Shown here in pieces: positions 45,351-52,695 of a stretch of DNA of 64,000 nucleotides; position 1 is the first letter of the stretch, and the number at the start of each line of letters is the position of its first letter. The translations under genes were made by a program, and so were the position numbers. The stretch lies in NCBI GenBank assembly GCA_016704565.1, contig JADIZV010000004.1, positions 1-64,000 on the forward strand, read 5' to 3'. Under the pieces are notes generated by a model. That model made no database searches, was not told the origin of the DNA, and was given only the letters and a program-made list of their open reading frames with translations. Source of the DNA: Candidatus Phosphoribacter baldrii. GTDB lineage: Bacteria; Actinomycetota; Actinomycetes; Actinomycetales; Dermatophilaceae.

Positions 45351-45668
45351 TCAGGAGGTTGGCGCTCCCACGTCCTGGGCCAGGCGACGCAGCTCGGCCA
45401 CGTGTCCAAGGAATGCCGTCCGCCCGGTCTTGGTGAGCTTCACCCAGGTTCGCGGTCGCCCGGTGTCACCGGCTCTCTGCTTCGAGGTCGACACGTAGCC
45501 AGCCTCCTCAAGGGTCTTGAGGTGTTTGGACATCACCGAGTCGGCCACGCCGAGCAGGTCGCGCAGCGTCCCGAACTCCATCTCGTCGATGACGCCGAGC
45601 GCGCCACAGATCTGCAAACGCTTAGGTTCGAGCAAGACGGGGTCCAGAGCGGGCGCCGGCCGGTTCAC
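45351..45668 (-). CDS. Winged-helix transcriptional regulator
   Basis: The protein has 105 residues. The wHTH (about 15-80) has FGTLRDLLGVADSVMSKHL as recognition part and a wing with GRPRTWVKLT, as in MarR/ArsR-like DUF2582-type regulators. GTG 45668 overlaps the stop of the membrane-protein gene. Together with a palindromic operator in front of that gene, autoregulation is likely. Confidence 0.8.
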   Translation of the reverse strand: MNRPAPALDPVLLEPKRLQICGALGVIDEMEFGTLRDLLGVADSVMSKHLKTLEEAGYVSTSKQRAGDTGRPRTWVKLTKTGRTAFLGHVAELRRLAQDVGAPTS

Positions 45669-46159
45669 TGACCGCTCCGCAGTGAGTCTCGAAGAGCCCG
45701 ATCAAACCGCGGACCGACCCACAGTGTCGTCAGGGCCGCCACGGCACCGGCGACCAGGGCCCACCACCAGTCCAATTGGCCTCGCCGCACGACAAGGGAC
45801 GTGATCACCCCGGCAAGCATCACGACGAGCAGGACGAGCGCCCACGTCCTGCTCCCCTTGACCTGCCAACCGCTCACCCATATCCCGGTGAGATTCCGGT
45901 ATGCCGTGACCAGCCACGCCAACCCGACACCGTAGGCGGCGAAGGTCAAGACCCAGAAGCGCTCAGACCCGGCGCCAGCGATGAAGATGAACACCAACCC
46001 AGCAAGGGCAGGGTGATACCACGACGGCGTGACGGCGATGTTGGCCAACTCTCCTCGGTCACGCGACAAGGCGTCGAGCGCAGCCCGAGCGTCAGCGGCG
46101 GACGGCAGGTCGCCGGGCTGGGAGGGCGAGGGGGACGGCATACCCGAGTTGTTTTCCAT
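45665..46159 (-). CDS. Membrane protein co-transcribed with the wHTH regulator
   Basis: The protein has 164 residues with four hydrophobic segments (about 48-63, 67-84, 104-121, 130-148) and a Pro/Ser-rich N-terminus. It is of the type often paired with small wHTH regulators in actinobacteria. The ATG lies one base from a perfect palindrome, without a Shine-Dalgarno sequence, so a leaderless mRNA is likely. Confidence 0.75.
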   Translation of the reverse strand: MENNSGMPSPSPSQPGDLPSAADARAALDALSRDRGELANIAVTPSWYHPALAGLVFIFIAGAGSERFWVLTFAAYGVGLAWLVTAYRNLTGIWVSGWQVKGSRTWALVLLVVMLAGVITSLVVRRGQLDWWWALVAGAVAALTTLWVGPRFDRALRDSLRSGQ

Positions 46160-46160
46160 A

Positions 46161-46195
46161 CCGGAAAGTTATCACGAACTTTCCGGGACGGAAAG
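46161..46195 (-). promoter_or_regulatory. Operator and leaderless promoter of the membrane/wHTH operon
   Basis: CCGGAAAGTT-ATCACG-AACTTTCCGG is a perfect 10-bp inverted repeat (46161-46186); a second overlapping one, CTTTCC-GGGAC-GGAAAG, extends to 46195. On the minus strand TAACTT (a TANNNT -10) lies inside it, 6 bp before the ATG. A repressor bound here would block the promoter. Confidence 0.65.
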
Positions 46196-46204
46196 CCTCA
46201 GCCT

Positions 46205-47293
46205 CTACCAGTTGCGCCCTCGCGCATCGACTGGCCAGGTGCCCGTCCCGTCCGCGAGCACATACTCGTCGGCCAGGTTGACCGTGGTGCACACGTGGTT
46301 GGGCACGACCAGCACGCGCGACCCGAGCGCAGGCAGCGGGCCGCTCCCCCACTCGACCGTCGCGTGGTGTTCCGACAGCGCGACGATCCGGGCGTCGGGC
46401 GCCTCCTGGACCCGGCCGAAACCCGTGGCCCACGGTGCCCGATCCGCACCGAGCGCTTTGCTCCCCGCGTCGAGGATGACCCGGCCTCCGGCGTGCGACA
46501 CGACGGTTGCGACCACCGTGAGTGCGACATCTTCCAGGGCACACACCCCGAGCTCGACCTGCTGAGCATCACCGAAGACGTAGACGCCGGGCCGCAGTTC
46601 GGTCAACCCGCCGATGCCATCCCCGACTCGCCCGACTCCACCGACGCTCACGGCAGCGAAGGCCGCCGACGGGGTCGACCCGCCGCTGCGGACCTGGCAC
46701 GGAATCCCTAGCGCAGCGAGCGATTGCGCCGCCACCGCCAGAGCGGCCGCCTCGTCATCAGCCGCCGACGCGCGGGTCTGCGTTGAGTAGGAATGCCCCG
46801 GGAAGGTGAAGACGCCGCGGACCGCGAAACCAGCCTTCGCGGCATACCGGGCGAGGGCCCCAGCCGCGGCAGGGGGGACGCCGGTGCGGTGGTGCCCCGA
46901 GTCGACCTCGACCAGGACGTCGGGCCGTATGCCGTGCGCGGCCATGGCGGCGATCCCCGCCGTTGAGTCGACCCCCACCGCGACCCGCGCCCGGTCCTGA
47001 AGCGCCGCGAGCCGACGAGCCTTGGCGGGGTCGACCCACAGCGGGTAGGCGATGAACAGGTCGTCGCACCCTCCGTCGGCGAAGACCTCGGCCTCCCCTA
47101 CGGTCGCCACCGTGAGCCCGACCGCGCCGGCCTCGAGCTGCATCCGGCCCAACCGCGCGGACTTGTGCGTCTTGGCATGCGGCCGAAGGGCCAACCCGCG
47201 CGACCGCGCGTGGGCAGCCATGCCCTCGATGGCGGCCGAGGCCTTCGTCACGTCGAGGCGCAGATACGGCGTCGGCCTGGGCTCCCCTGGCAC
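46205..47293 (-). CDS. PLP-dependent D-threonine aldolase / D-serine dehydratase-like enzyme
   Basis: The protein has 362 residues of the alanine-racemase-like fold III. PHAKTHKS carries the PLP Lys (about 43), with EVDSGHHRTG and VRSGGSTPS further on, and a C-terminal metal-site motif with PNHVCTTVN. The enzyme class splits or dehydrates D-3-hydroxy amino acids. The exact substrate is not clear. It starts at GTG 47293, 6 bp after the LemA-like gene, and is transcribed with it. Confidence 0.85.
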   Translation of the reverse strand: MPGEPRPTPYLRLDVTKASAAIEGMAAHARSRGLALRPHAKTHKSARLGRMQLEAGAVGLTVATVGEAEVFADGGCDDLFIAYPLWVDPAKARRLAALQDRARVAVGVDSTAGIAAMAAHGIRPDVLVEVDSGHHRTGVPPAAAGALARYAAKAGFAVRGVFTFPGHSYSTQTRASAADDEAAALAVAAQSLAALGIPCQVRSGGSTPSAAFAAVSVGGVGRVGDGIGGLTELRPGVYVFGDAQQVELGVCALEDVALTVVATVVSHAGGRVILDAGSKALGADRAPWATGFGRVQEAPDARIVALSEHHATVEWGSGPLPALGSRVLVVPNHVCTTVNLADEYVLADGTGTWPVDARGRNW

Positions 47294-47299
47294 GTCCGA

Positions 47300-47875
47300 T
47301 CAACCCCGCAGGCCGTGTGGCAGCGCGTCGACGAACTCGACGGTCTGCGGCATGTCGGCGTGTCCGGCCAACCGGAACCACCTGACGATCCACTTGCGCC
47401 GGACCCCGCGGACGTCGGTCACCGCGTCGTTGTGAAAGCGCCGGGCCAGCTGCACCCGTAGCCCGGTGGCGCGCACCCGGGACACGATGTCGTCGCCGAA
47501 CCCGCCGGCCTCAGAGACAGTCGCCAGAGCATCCGCGGACAGCGCCAGCCCCAGTGCCTCGGAGAGCCTGGACTCGACCCCCTCGCGGTCGTGGCTGAAC
47601 CGCTGTTGATCGGCGTCGGTGTCCTCGTCCTCGGCGGCCGAGAGGGAATCAGAGGCGGCGGAGGCCAGCATGAGCGCACTGGCGGCGTCGAGGACCCCGG
47701 AGTTGGCCAGCTCCAGAGTCGCCTCGGCCCGGCGGACCAATTGCGCGTCCAGCGCGGCGAGGGTCCCCTGCACGCGGGCGTGCAGTCGGTCCAGACGGGC
47801 CGCGCTGTAGGACAGATACCACCCGATCGCCACGAGAACGAGAACGACAAGGGCCAGGACGTTGGGCTCGCTCAC
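47300..47875 (-). CDS. LemA-like membrane protein
   Basis: The protein has 191 residues with an N-terminal membrane helix (about 6-22) and a long helical domain ending in the ARRFHNDAVTDVR motif, which resembles the LemA R..YN..V pattern. GTG 47875 overlaps the pimA stop. The function is unknown. Confidence 0.7.
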   Translation of the reverse strand: MSEPNVLALVVLVLVAIGWYLSYSAARLDRLHARVQGTLAALDAQLVRRAEATLELANSGVLDAASALMLASAASDSLSAAEDEDTDADQQRFSHDREGVESRLSEALGLALSADALATVSEAGGFGDDIVSRVRATGLRVQLARRFHNDAVTDVRGVRRKWIVRWFRLAGHADMPQTVEFVDALPHGLRG

Positions 47876-49053
47876 GGCATACCTTTCCCGCTCCGACGCA
47901 ACCGACCCAGGACGCCTTGGCCGGGCATCGTGCGGGCGGCCGCCGCGCCTTCGAGCACTGTCTCGTAGACCAGGGTGATCTCGTCGGCGACCACCGACCA
48001 GTCGAACACCTCAGCCCGGGCCCGGCCGGCGGCAGCCACGCGCGCGCGCTCGGTGTCGTCGCCCAGCAGCCGGATGAGGGCCTGGGCCAGGTCGTCCGAG
48101 TCCTCGTTGGCGAAGGTCGCCCCGGCCGCGCCCCCATCGAGGACCCGAACGAACGCGGGGATGTCGCTGGCCAGGACCGCAGCTCCGGCACTCATCGCTT
48201 CGATGAGGATGATCCCGAAACTCTCACCCCCGGTGTTCGGCGCGACGTAGACGTCGACGGACCGCAGCAGCGTCGCCTTGTCGGCGTCGTCGACCGAGCC
48301 GAGGAACTCCGTCGCCGATGCGACCTCTGGGGTCATCGAGGCGCGCACCTCGTCAGCATTGCCCGGCCCGGCGACGAGCAGCCGCAGCCCCGGCATCTGC
48401 GCGAGCACCCGCGGGAGCGCAGCCGCCAACACCGGCATCCCCTTGCGGGGTTCGCCCATCCGGCCCAGGAAGGCGATGGTTGGGCGCCCCGGCTGACCCT
48501 GCCACTGCGGTCGCAGCTGCGCCGACGCGAACCGATCGACATAGACCCCATTGGGGATGACGACCGCATCACCGCCAAAGTGGGTGGTGACTGTGCGTCG
48601 GGCATCCTCAGACACGGCGATCCGCCCGAGGATCTTCTCCAGGCTGGCGCGGAAGAACGGGTAGCTCACCTGCATCGCCCGCGAGCGCAAGTTGGACGTG
48701 TGGAACGTCGCGACAATCGGACAGTCGGCCGCCCAGAGAGCCAGCGCACCGATGCTCGGCGTGATCGGCTCGTGGATGTGCACCAGATCGAACCGCCCGC
48801 GGTCCAGCCACGCGGTCACCTTGGCGTTGGTCATCAGCCCGAAGTTGAGCCGCGCCACCGACCCGTTGTAGCTCACCGGAACGGCCCGCCCGGCCGAGAC
48901 GACGTAGTCCGGCAGGGTCGTACTTTCGTCGGCTGGGGCCAGCACCGACACGGTGTGTCCCCGCGCGCGCAGGATCTCGGCCAGGTCGCGGACGTGGAAC
49001 TGCACCCCGCCTGGGATGTCGAAGGAGTAGGGGCAGACGATGCCGATCCGCAT
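47872..49053 (-). CDS. pimA: Phosphatidylinositol mannosyltransferase (PimA-like, GT4)
   Basis: The protein has 393 residues with the PimA N-terminus RIGIVCPYSFDIPGGVQFHV, HIHEP, and GESFGIILIEAMSAG (nucleotide-sugar loop). PimA adds the first mannose to phosphatidylinositol at the inner membrane. It follows the acyltransferase by 6 bp and lies in the conserved pgsA1-patA-pimA order. Confidence 0.93.
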   Translation of the reverse strand: MRIGIVCPYSFDIPGGVQFHVRDLAEILRARGHTVSVLAPADESTTLPDYVVSAGRAVPVSYNGSVARLNFGLMTNAKVTAWLDRGRFDLVHIHEPITPSIGALALWAADCPIVATFHTSNLRSRAMQVSYPFFRASLEKILGRIAVSEDARRTVTTHFGGDAVVIPNGVYVDRFASAQLRPQWQGQPGRPTIAFLGRMGEPRKGMPVLAAALPRVLAQMPGLRLLVAGPGNADEVRASMTPEVASATEFLGSVDDADKATLLRSVDVYVAPNTGGESFGIILIEAMSAGAAVLASDIPAFVRVLDGGAAGATFANEDSDDLAQALIRLLGDDTERARVAAAGRARAEVFDWSVVADEITLVYETVLEGAAAARTMPGQGVLGRLRRSGKGMP

Positions 49054-49059
49054 CGCCGG

Positions 49060-50049
49060 TCACTTCCCCGTTCGGGCCGGGTCGAGGTCCTCGACGAAGA
49101 CCCGCTGCATCATGTGCCAGTCGGCCGTGTGCTCGCGGATCGGTCCTTCCAAGTATGCCGCGCACGCCTGGGTCATCGCCTGGGCCTTGGCGGCGTTGTC
49201 ACCGTCGGCCGGCACCGGGATCTCGTCGGAGAAGGTCACGACCGTCTCCCTCCCGGCCGCCCCCCGCCCGGGACCCGCGGGCGCGAAGTGGATGGACGCG
49301 GCATACAGGGGGGCACCGGTGAGCAGCGCGAGCAGGGCCGGACCCTTGGCCATCCGGGCCCGCTCCCCGAAGAAGTCGACCTCGACGCCGTTGCTCGTGA
49401 GGTCGCGATCACTGACCAGGGCGATGAAGTCGCCGCGCTCGACCGCCGCCCGCAAGCCGGTGAACGGATTGGGTCCGCCGGTGAGCGGCAGGATCGTCAT
49501 CCCCAGTGAGGCCCGGAACTCGAAGAACTCCCGGAACACCTCCTCGGGCTTGAGCCGCTCGGCAACCGTCGTCACCGGGGCCAGGTGCGAGGTCGACCAC
49601 GCCCCGGCAATGTCCCAGTTGCCCATGTGGGCGATGAAGATCACGGCCGAGCGATCCGCGGACAGGCTCGCCCGCACGGCCTCGTCGTTGACGGCGCGGC
49701 ACATCCGGTCCAGGTCTGCGGGCGTGCGATCGGGCAGCCGGAAGGCCTCACAGAAATATCGCAGGTAGGAGCGCATGCCCTCGCGGACCAGGGCGTCCAG
49801 GGCCTTGTCGTCCAGTTCCGGGCGCACCTTGGCGTAGTTGGCGCGCATCCGGGCCAACCCCTTCCCGCCTCGGCGCACCATGAGGTCGGCCACCGCATCG
49901 AAGGCCGCGTATGCCGCCCGCTCCGGCATCCGTCGCACCGCCGTCCAGGCACCGCGATAGCCCCAGACGGTGCCGCGCGCTCTTGCCCCGGACACGAGGT
50001 CGGACACCAGGGCGGTCAGGCCGGACAGGCCGGCGGGCAGGGCACCCAC
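49060..50049 (-). CDS. Phosphatidylinositol mannoside acyltransferase (PatA-like)
   Basis: The protein has 329 residues of the LpxL/HtrB-type fold with catalytic HMGNWD (H-x4-D) and a LVSDRDL motif. PatA acylates the mannose of PIM1/PIM2. The GTG start lies directly at the stop of the PI-phosphate synthase gene. Confidence 0.9.
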   Translation of the reverse strand: MGALPAGLSGLTALVSDLVSGARARGTVWGYRGAWTAVRRMPERAAYAAFDAVADLMVRRGGKGLARMRANYAKVRPELDDKALDALVREGMRSYLRYFCEAFRLPDRTPADLDRMCRAVNDEAVRASLSADRSAVIFIAHMGNWDIAGAWSTSHLAPVTTVAERLKPEEVFREFFEFRASLGMTILPLTGGPNPFTGLRAAVERGDFIALVSDRDLTSNGVEVDFFGERARMAKGPALLALLTGAPLYAASIHFAPAGPGRGAAGRETVVTFSDEIPVPADGDNAAKAQAMTQACAAYLEGPIREHTADWHMMQRVFVEDLDPARTGK

Positions 50050-50718
50050 TCAGGCCTCCGCCGACCCGGCGGCGCCATCTGCCCGGACTTCGCCGCGAGC
50101 GGCGGCCTTGATGGCGGCCATCGCTTGCTCATGCACGGTGGACATCCGCTGGAAGACGGTGACCAGGCTGGCGATCGCGAGCAAGGCCAGGACGGCGGTC
50201 AACACCCACAGCGGCAGCCCGAGACCGACCAGCCCGGTGGCCAGAAGCACGGCGAACAGGCGGTCGGCCCGCTCGGCGATCCCGACGTTGCAGGTCATCC
50301 CCAGGCCCTCGGCGCGGGCCTTGGCATAGGACACGACCATCCCGAGGATGAGACACGCGAGGGCGAGCCCGGCCATGAGCCAGTTGGCGCCGGGACCGGC
50401 GAACCACAGGACGAGCCCGCCGAAGATGGCAGCGTCACCCACCCGGTCGAGGGTCGAGTCGAGGAAGGCCCCCCAGACCCCTTGACGCCCGGACAGGCGC
50501 GCCATCACGCCGTCAACGTTGTCGCTGAAGATGAACAGGGTGATCAGCAGCGTCCCGGTGAGGAACTCCCCGCGGGGGTAGAACGCGAGCGCGCTCGCGC
50601 ACACAGCCAGGGTCCCCACGATCGTCACCGCATCGGGGGTCAGGCCGATGGCCAGGAATGCCTTGGCGATCGGCGTCATGACCTTGGTCCAGGACGCGCG
50701 CAGGAGTCGGTTCAGCAT
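50050..50718 (-). CDS. pgsA1: Phosphatidylinositol phosphate synthase (CDP-alcohol phosphotransferase)
   Basis: The protein has 222 residues with six membrane segments and D-x2-DG-x2-AR-x8-G-x3-D-x3-D, seen as DNVDGVMAR..G..D..D. In this cluster it makes phosphatidylinositol phosphate from CDP-diacylglycerol and inositol 1-phosphate. ATG 50718. Confidence 0.93.
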   Translation of the reverse strand: MLNRLLRASWTKVMTPIAKAFLAIGLTPDAVTIVGTLAVCASALAFYPRGEFLTGTLLITLFIFSDNVDGVMARLSGRQGVWGAFLDSTLDRVGDAAIFGGLVLWFAGPGANWLMAGLALACLILGMVVSYAKARAEGLGMTCNVGIAERADRLFAVLLATGLVGLGLPLWVLTAVLALLAIASLVTVFQRMSTVHEQAMAAIKAAARGEVRADGAAGSAEA

Positions 50719-50757
50719 GAGGGCCTCGGGGTCGGCATGGTGCTCAACAGCCTAGGG

Positions 50758-50808
50758 GTATGCCGTGCCCTCCGGGCGGCGCGGCGCTCCGGTGCGCGGA
50801 CGGCATAC
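50758..50808 (-). terminator. Inverted octamer pair downstream of the HIT gene
   Basis: GTATGCCGT at 50758 and ACGGCATAC ending at 50808 are perfectly complementary across 33 nt. They lie just past the HIT stop and before pgsA1, so termination or processing is plausible, though the cluster may also be read through. Confidence 0.4.
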
Positions 50809-50818
50809 GGGCGGTGGG

Positions 50819-51385
50819 TCAGTGCGGCCAGACGGCGGCCAGGCGCGCGCGGACATCTTCAAGGAGAAGGGGCAGCGCCTTGGTCTGGCCGATGATCGGG
50901 AGGAAGTTGGAGTCGCCGCCCCACCGTGGCACCACGTGTTGGTGCAGGTGGGCGGCCACGCCCGCTCCGGCGACGTTGCCCTGGTTCATCCCGATGTTGA
51001 ACCCCATGGGGCTCGAGGTCGTCGTCAGCGAGCGCAAGGCGGTCTTGGTCATCGCGGTGAACTCGGCCGTCTCGGCGTCGGTGAGGTCGACGTAGAGCGG
51101 GACGTGTCGGTAGGGGCAGATGAGCAGGTGGCCGGGGTTGTAGGGGAACAGGTTCATGACGACGTAGCACAGCTCGCCGCGGGCGACGATGAGACCGTCG
51201 GCGTCGGTGCGTTGCGGAGCCGCACAGAACGGGCAGCCGTCCCCGGCCTCCGCGGTCGGTCGGGTCCCTTCGATGTAGGCCATCCGGTGCGGCGTCCAGA
51301 GCCGCTCGAACCCGTCGTCGACCCGCGCGAAGTCCGTCGCACTCTCGATGCCGGCCGACTGCCGGTCGGGGTCCTCGGACGTCAC
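50819..51385 (-). CDS. HIT-family nucleotide hydrolase/phosphorylase
   Basis: The protein has 188 residues with CPFC at about 51-54 (zinc ligands) and the histidine triad HLHQHVVPRW. Homologues in actinobacteria (Ap4A phosphorylase-like) lie between thrS and pgsA1. GTG 51385. Confidence 0.92.
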   Translation of the reverse strand: MTSEDPDRQSAGIESATDFARVDDGFERLWTPHRMAYIEGTRPTAEAGDGCPFCAAPQRTDADGLIVARGELCYVVMNLFPYNPGHLLICPYRHVPLYVDLTDAETAEFTAMTKTALRSLTTTSSPMGFNIGMNQGNVAGAGVAAHLHQHVVPRWGGDSNFLPIIGQTKALPLLLEDVRARLAAVWPH

Positions 51386-51470
51386 AGCGCGAGTCTAGAG
51401 GGAGGGGTCTGCGGAAGGCCCGGCTCCCCCGCCCAGGCGGGTGGTCCGCGCAGGGGTCTGCACCGGTGGG

Positions 51471-51563
51471 CCGGCATACGGACGACCATTGCTCACCACG
51501 AGCGGCGGGTGCCGTGCGTCGCCGCTCCGACATGGCTGGGACAACGGTCGCCCGTATGCCGGG
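51471..51563. repeat. 93-bp repeat, copy 1 (downstream of the DUF559 gene)
   Basis: The first 30 bp (CCGGCATACGGACGACCATT followed by GCTCACCACG) and the last 23 bp (ACAACGGTCGCCCGTATGCC then GGG) are identical to copy 2 at 52584-52676; the central 40 bp differ. The ends are inverted complements over about 20 bp, with two differences that become G-U pairs on the minus strand. The centre contains its own hairpin AGCGGCG/CGCCGCT. Confidence 0.92.
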
Positions 51564-51598
51564 GGCCTGGGTGCGTGGGTGGTGTCGGGCGGGCGGGC

Positions 51599-52498
51599 CT
51601 AGCCGACCAGGGACTGGCGTTGCACCACAACGGCGGCGATGATCTCGCGCACCCAGTCCGGCTTGGTCATCACGTGGTCCCAGGAGAACCGCAGGACCAC
51701 CCAGCCGTCAGCGACCAGCTCGTCATAGCGCCGACAGTCCCGCTCGAAAGAGATCCGGTCACCATGGTGCTCAAGGCTGTCTGCCTCCACGACGATGCGT
51801 AGCGACTCGTCGGCCAAGTCGACGATGCCGACGAACCGACCGTCTCGTTCGATCCGGACCTGTGGTGTGAGGGACAAGCCCCGGACTTCGCTGGCGATCG
51901 CTCGCAGAACCGACTCGAACGGGTTTGCTGCCCGGGGATCAGCGGCGGCGGCCACGCGGCATACCCGGGCATGGCCCCGCCGAGGACTCGCGGCGGCCGC
52001 GGCGCGCAGTTCGGCTGGGGTCACCAGGCGACTGCGGAGGGCCGAGTCGGCGATCGCGAGGGCCTCGTCGAACGGCCGCCGCGCGGCACAGTCCAGAACC
52101 GTCCGCAGCGGGGAGGTGACCCAGCCGTCGACGACGTCCGGCTCCGCCAGCGTCCGCCACGACACGTCCACACCGTCGCGTTGCGCGGGCGTGAGGTCGC
52201 GACCGCGGCGGACAACGATGCTGGGCCGTTCGGGAAGCCACTTCATCGGCCAGGCCCAGTGCCGTGCCGCGCTTCGGTATGCCGCCACTCCCCCGAGCCG
52301 CAGCGCGCCACGTCGCGCCGGGTCGTCCTGTGGGGTGATGTAGCAGCCCCGCCGCAGCCGCACCACCTCGCCCTGGGCCACGAGTTCATTGATGACCGAC
52401 CGCGGTGCCACCGCTTCGAGCTCCGACCGAGTGGCCGTCCACGCGAGCACATTGAGCCGCCTGGCGACGGCCAGCCGCTGCTGCAGGGTAAGGTCCAC
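51599..52498 (-). CDS. AbiEi-like winged-helix protein with C-terminal DUF559 (Vsr-like) domain
   Basis: The protein has 299 residues. The N-terminal about 85 residues resemble the AbiEi antitoxin wHTH (SVINELVAQGEVVRLRRGCY). The C-terminal about 100 residues match DUF559, a restriction-endonuclease-like fold (GIVDLADESLRIVVEADSLE and RRYDELVADGWVVLRFSW in pieces), with Asp/Glu in the expected places. No AbiEii toxin partner is next to it. GTG 52498. The gene separates thrS and the HIT gene, normally neighbours, and is flanked by two 93-bp repeats. Confidence 0.8.
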   Translation of the reverse strand: MDLTLQQRLAVARRLNVLAWTATRSELEAVAPRSVINELVAQGEVVRLRRGCYITPQDDPARRGALRLGGVAAYRSAARHWAWPMKWLPERPSIVVRRGRDLTPAQRDGVDVSWRTLAEPDVVDGWVTSPLRTVLDCAARRPFDEALAIADSALRSRLVTPAELRAAAAASPRRGHARVCRVAAAADPRAANPFESVLRAIASEVRGLSLTPQVRIERDGRFVGIVDLADESLRIVVEADSLEHHGDRISFERDCRRYDELVADGWVVLRFSWDHVMTKPDWVREIIAAVVVQRQSLVG

Positions 52499-52583
52499 GC
52501 CCTCATCCTGACCAGGCCCCGACCGCGCGCGCTTGAGTTATCCACAGGCGCCCGGGTGCGCCGGACCGTGGGACTCGCTCCAT

Positions 52584-52676
52584 CCGGCATACGGACGACC
52601 ATTGCTCACCACGGGCGGGCGCACGCGTGGGGCGCTCCCCTGCCGTGCGTGGAACAACGGTCGCCCGTATGCCGGG
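52584..52676. repeat. 93-bp repeat, copy 2 (between the DUF559 gene and thrS)
   Basis: This copy has the same length as 51471-51563, with identical 30-bp left and 23-bp right ends and a different central 40 bp (contains GGGGCGCTCCCC). It begins 20 bp past the thrS stop on the minus strand and could act as its terminator. Confidence 0.92.
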
Positions 52677-52695
52677 CACCTGGCCTTCCGCGCAA

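Noticed and set aside
51471..52676. Integron cassette with attC sites
   Set aside because: The repeats share the overall form of attC (paired ends, variable centre), but I find no RYYYAAC/GTTRRRY boxes at the ends and no integron integrase in the window.
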